Positions 5,501-5,653 of a DNA stretch of 5,653 nucleotides are shown here, one piece after another. The notes below the pieces were generated by a model, which was not told the origin of the DNA, ran no database searches, and saw only the letters and a list, made by a program, of their open reading frames with translations. Within the stretch, counting starts at the first letter, position 1. Each line of letters opens with the position of its first letter. The translations under genes were made by a program, and so were the position numbers. The stretch spans positions 1-5,653 of the forward strand of contig JBBRLA010000580.1 of NCBI GenBank assembly GCA_038231615.1, written 5' to 3'. This DNA is from JBBRLA01 sp038231615. GTDB lineage: Bacteria; Myxococcota_A; Polyangia; Palsa-1104; JAEUJZ01.

Positions 5501-5653
5501 ATGCGCCGCTCCATCGCTCCCAACAACGACAAGACCCGACCCGCGGACTCCCAAAAGGTCGCCACTCATGCTGCTCCGTCCCTGCCATCGGCTTCACCCG
5601 GGGCCGGGGGCGCCCGGGTCGAGGGGGATCGCACGGGCATGGACCCGCTGGTC
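5501..5653 (+). CDS. Unrecognised protein, N-terminal 51 residues only (runs off right edge)
   Basis: An open rightward frame begins at ATG 5501 and is still open at the window end. GAGG at 5489-5492 lies eight bases upstream, a good ribosome binding site. An in-frame ATG at 5474 would add nine residues but has no clear site. The visible part starts MRRSIAPNNDKTRP and continues with a Pro/Ala/Ser/Gly-rich stretch ending RTGMDPLV. It has no hydrophobic segment or signal peptide and looks like a disordered leader before a domain outside the window. It is divergent from the polysaccharide operon and shares its upstream region, so a regulator of that operon is possible, but nothing in the sequence shows this. 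High GC here also allows chance open frames. Confidence 0.5.
   Translation, partial: MRRSIAPNNDKTRPADSQKVATHAAPSLPSASPGAGGARVEGDRTGMDPLV

Noticed and set aside
5352..5597. Leftward 81-codon frame opposite the rightward partial gene
   Set aside because: It has no ribosome binding site or recognisable features and overlaps the better-supported start at 5501.
5596..5619. Inverted repeat ACCCGGG/CCCGGGT
   Set aside because: Short GC-only arms within a Gly/Pro/Ala-coding stretch are expected from base composition.

Overview
The window is GC-rich, gap-poor DNA, roughly 60-65% GC by eye. The gene style, a periplasmic hydrolase with a Sec signal peptide beside a multi-spanning inner-membrane glycosyltransferase, suggests a Gram-negative bacterium with a high-GC genome. 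A proteobacterium or a related phylum is plausible, but the sequence alone does not settle the taxon. Nothing phage-, transposon-, CRISPR- or RNA-gene-like was seen.

Nearly the whole window is one leftward (minus-strand) operon, read from right to left. It begins with a small STAS-domain protein of the anti-sigma-factor-antagonist type (4774-5103, probable TTG start). After a 35-bp gap comes a secreted glycoside hydrolase family 2 enzyme (2612-4738). An ATGA overlap leads to a membrane-embedded, processive family 2 glycosyltransferase resembling cellulose synthase (810-2615). A TGATG overlap then leads to a membrane-anchored DUF3131 protein (810 down to 1) that runs off the left edge. The tight junctions imply one mRNA with translational coupling.

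To the right lies an intergenic region of about 400 bp (5104-5500), AT-rich over 5320-5450. It carries a plausible sigma-70 promoter for the operon (5201-5228), a nested inverted repeat with 9-bp-phased TTGC boxes (5252-5293) and a near-palindrome (5385-5398). Past it, a rightward gene starts at 5501 with a good ribosome binding site. Only 51 low-complexity codons are visible, so its function is unknown.

Working model (inference): the glycosyltransferase polymerises and exports a beta-linked polysaccharide. The GH2 enzyme and the DUF3131 protein trim, modify or receive it in the periplasm. The STAS protein is a phosphorylation-controlled switch, comparable in principle to SypA of the Vibrio fischeri syp biofilm locus. 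The glycosyltransferase has no PilZ domain, so any c-di-GMP control would differ from that of bacterial cellulose synthase. The polymer cannot be named from sequence. The set does not match the classical bcs, pel, psl, pga or alginate gene sets, and it is the main candidate here for a poorly described system.
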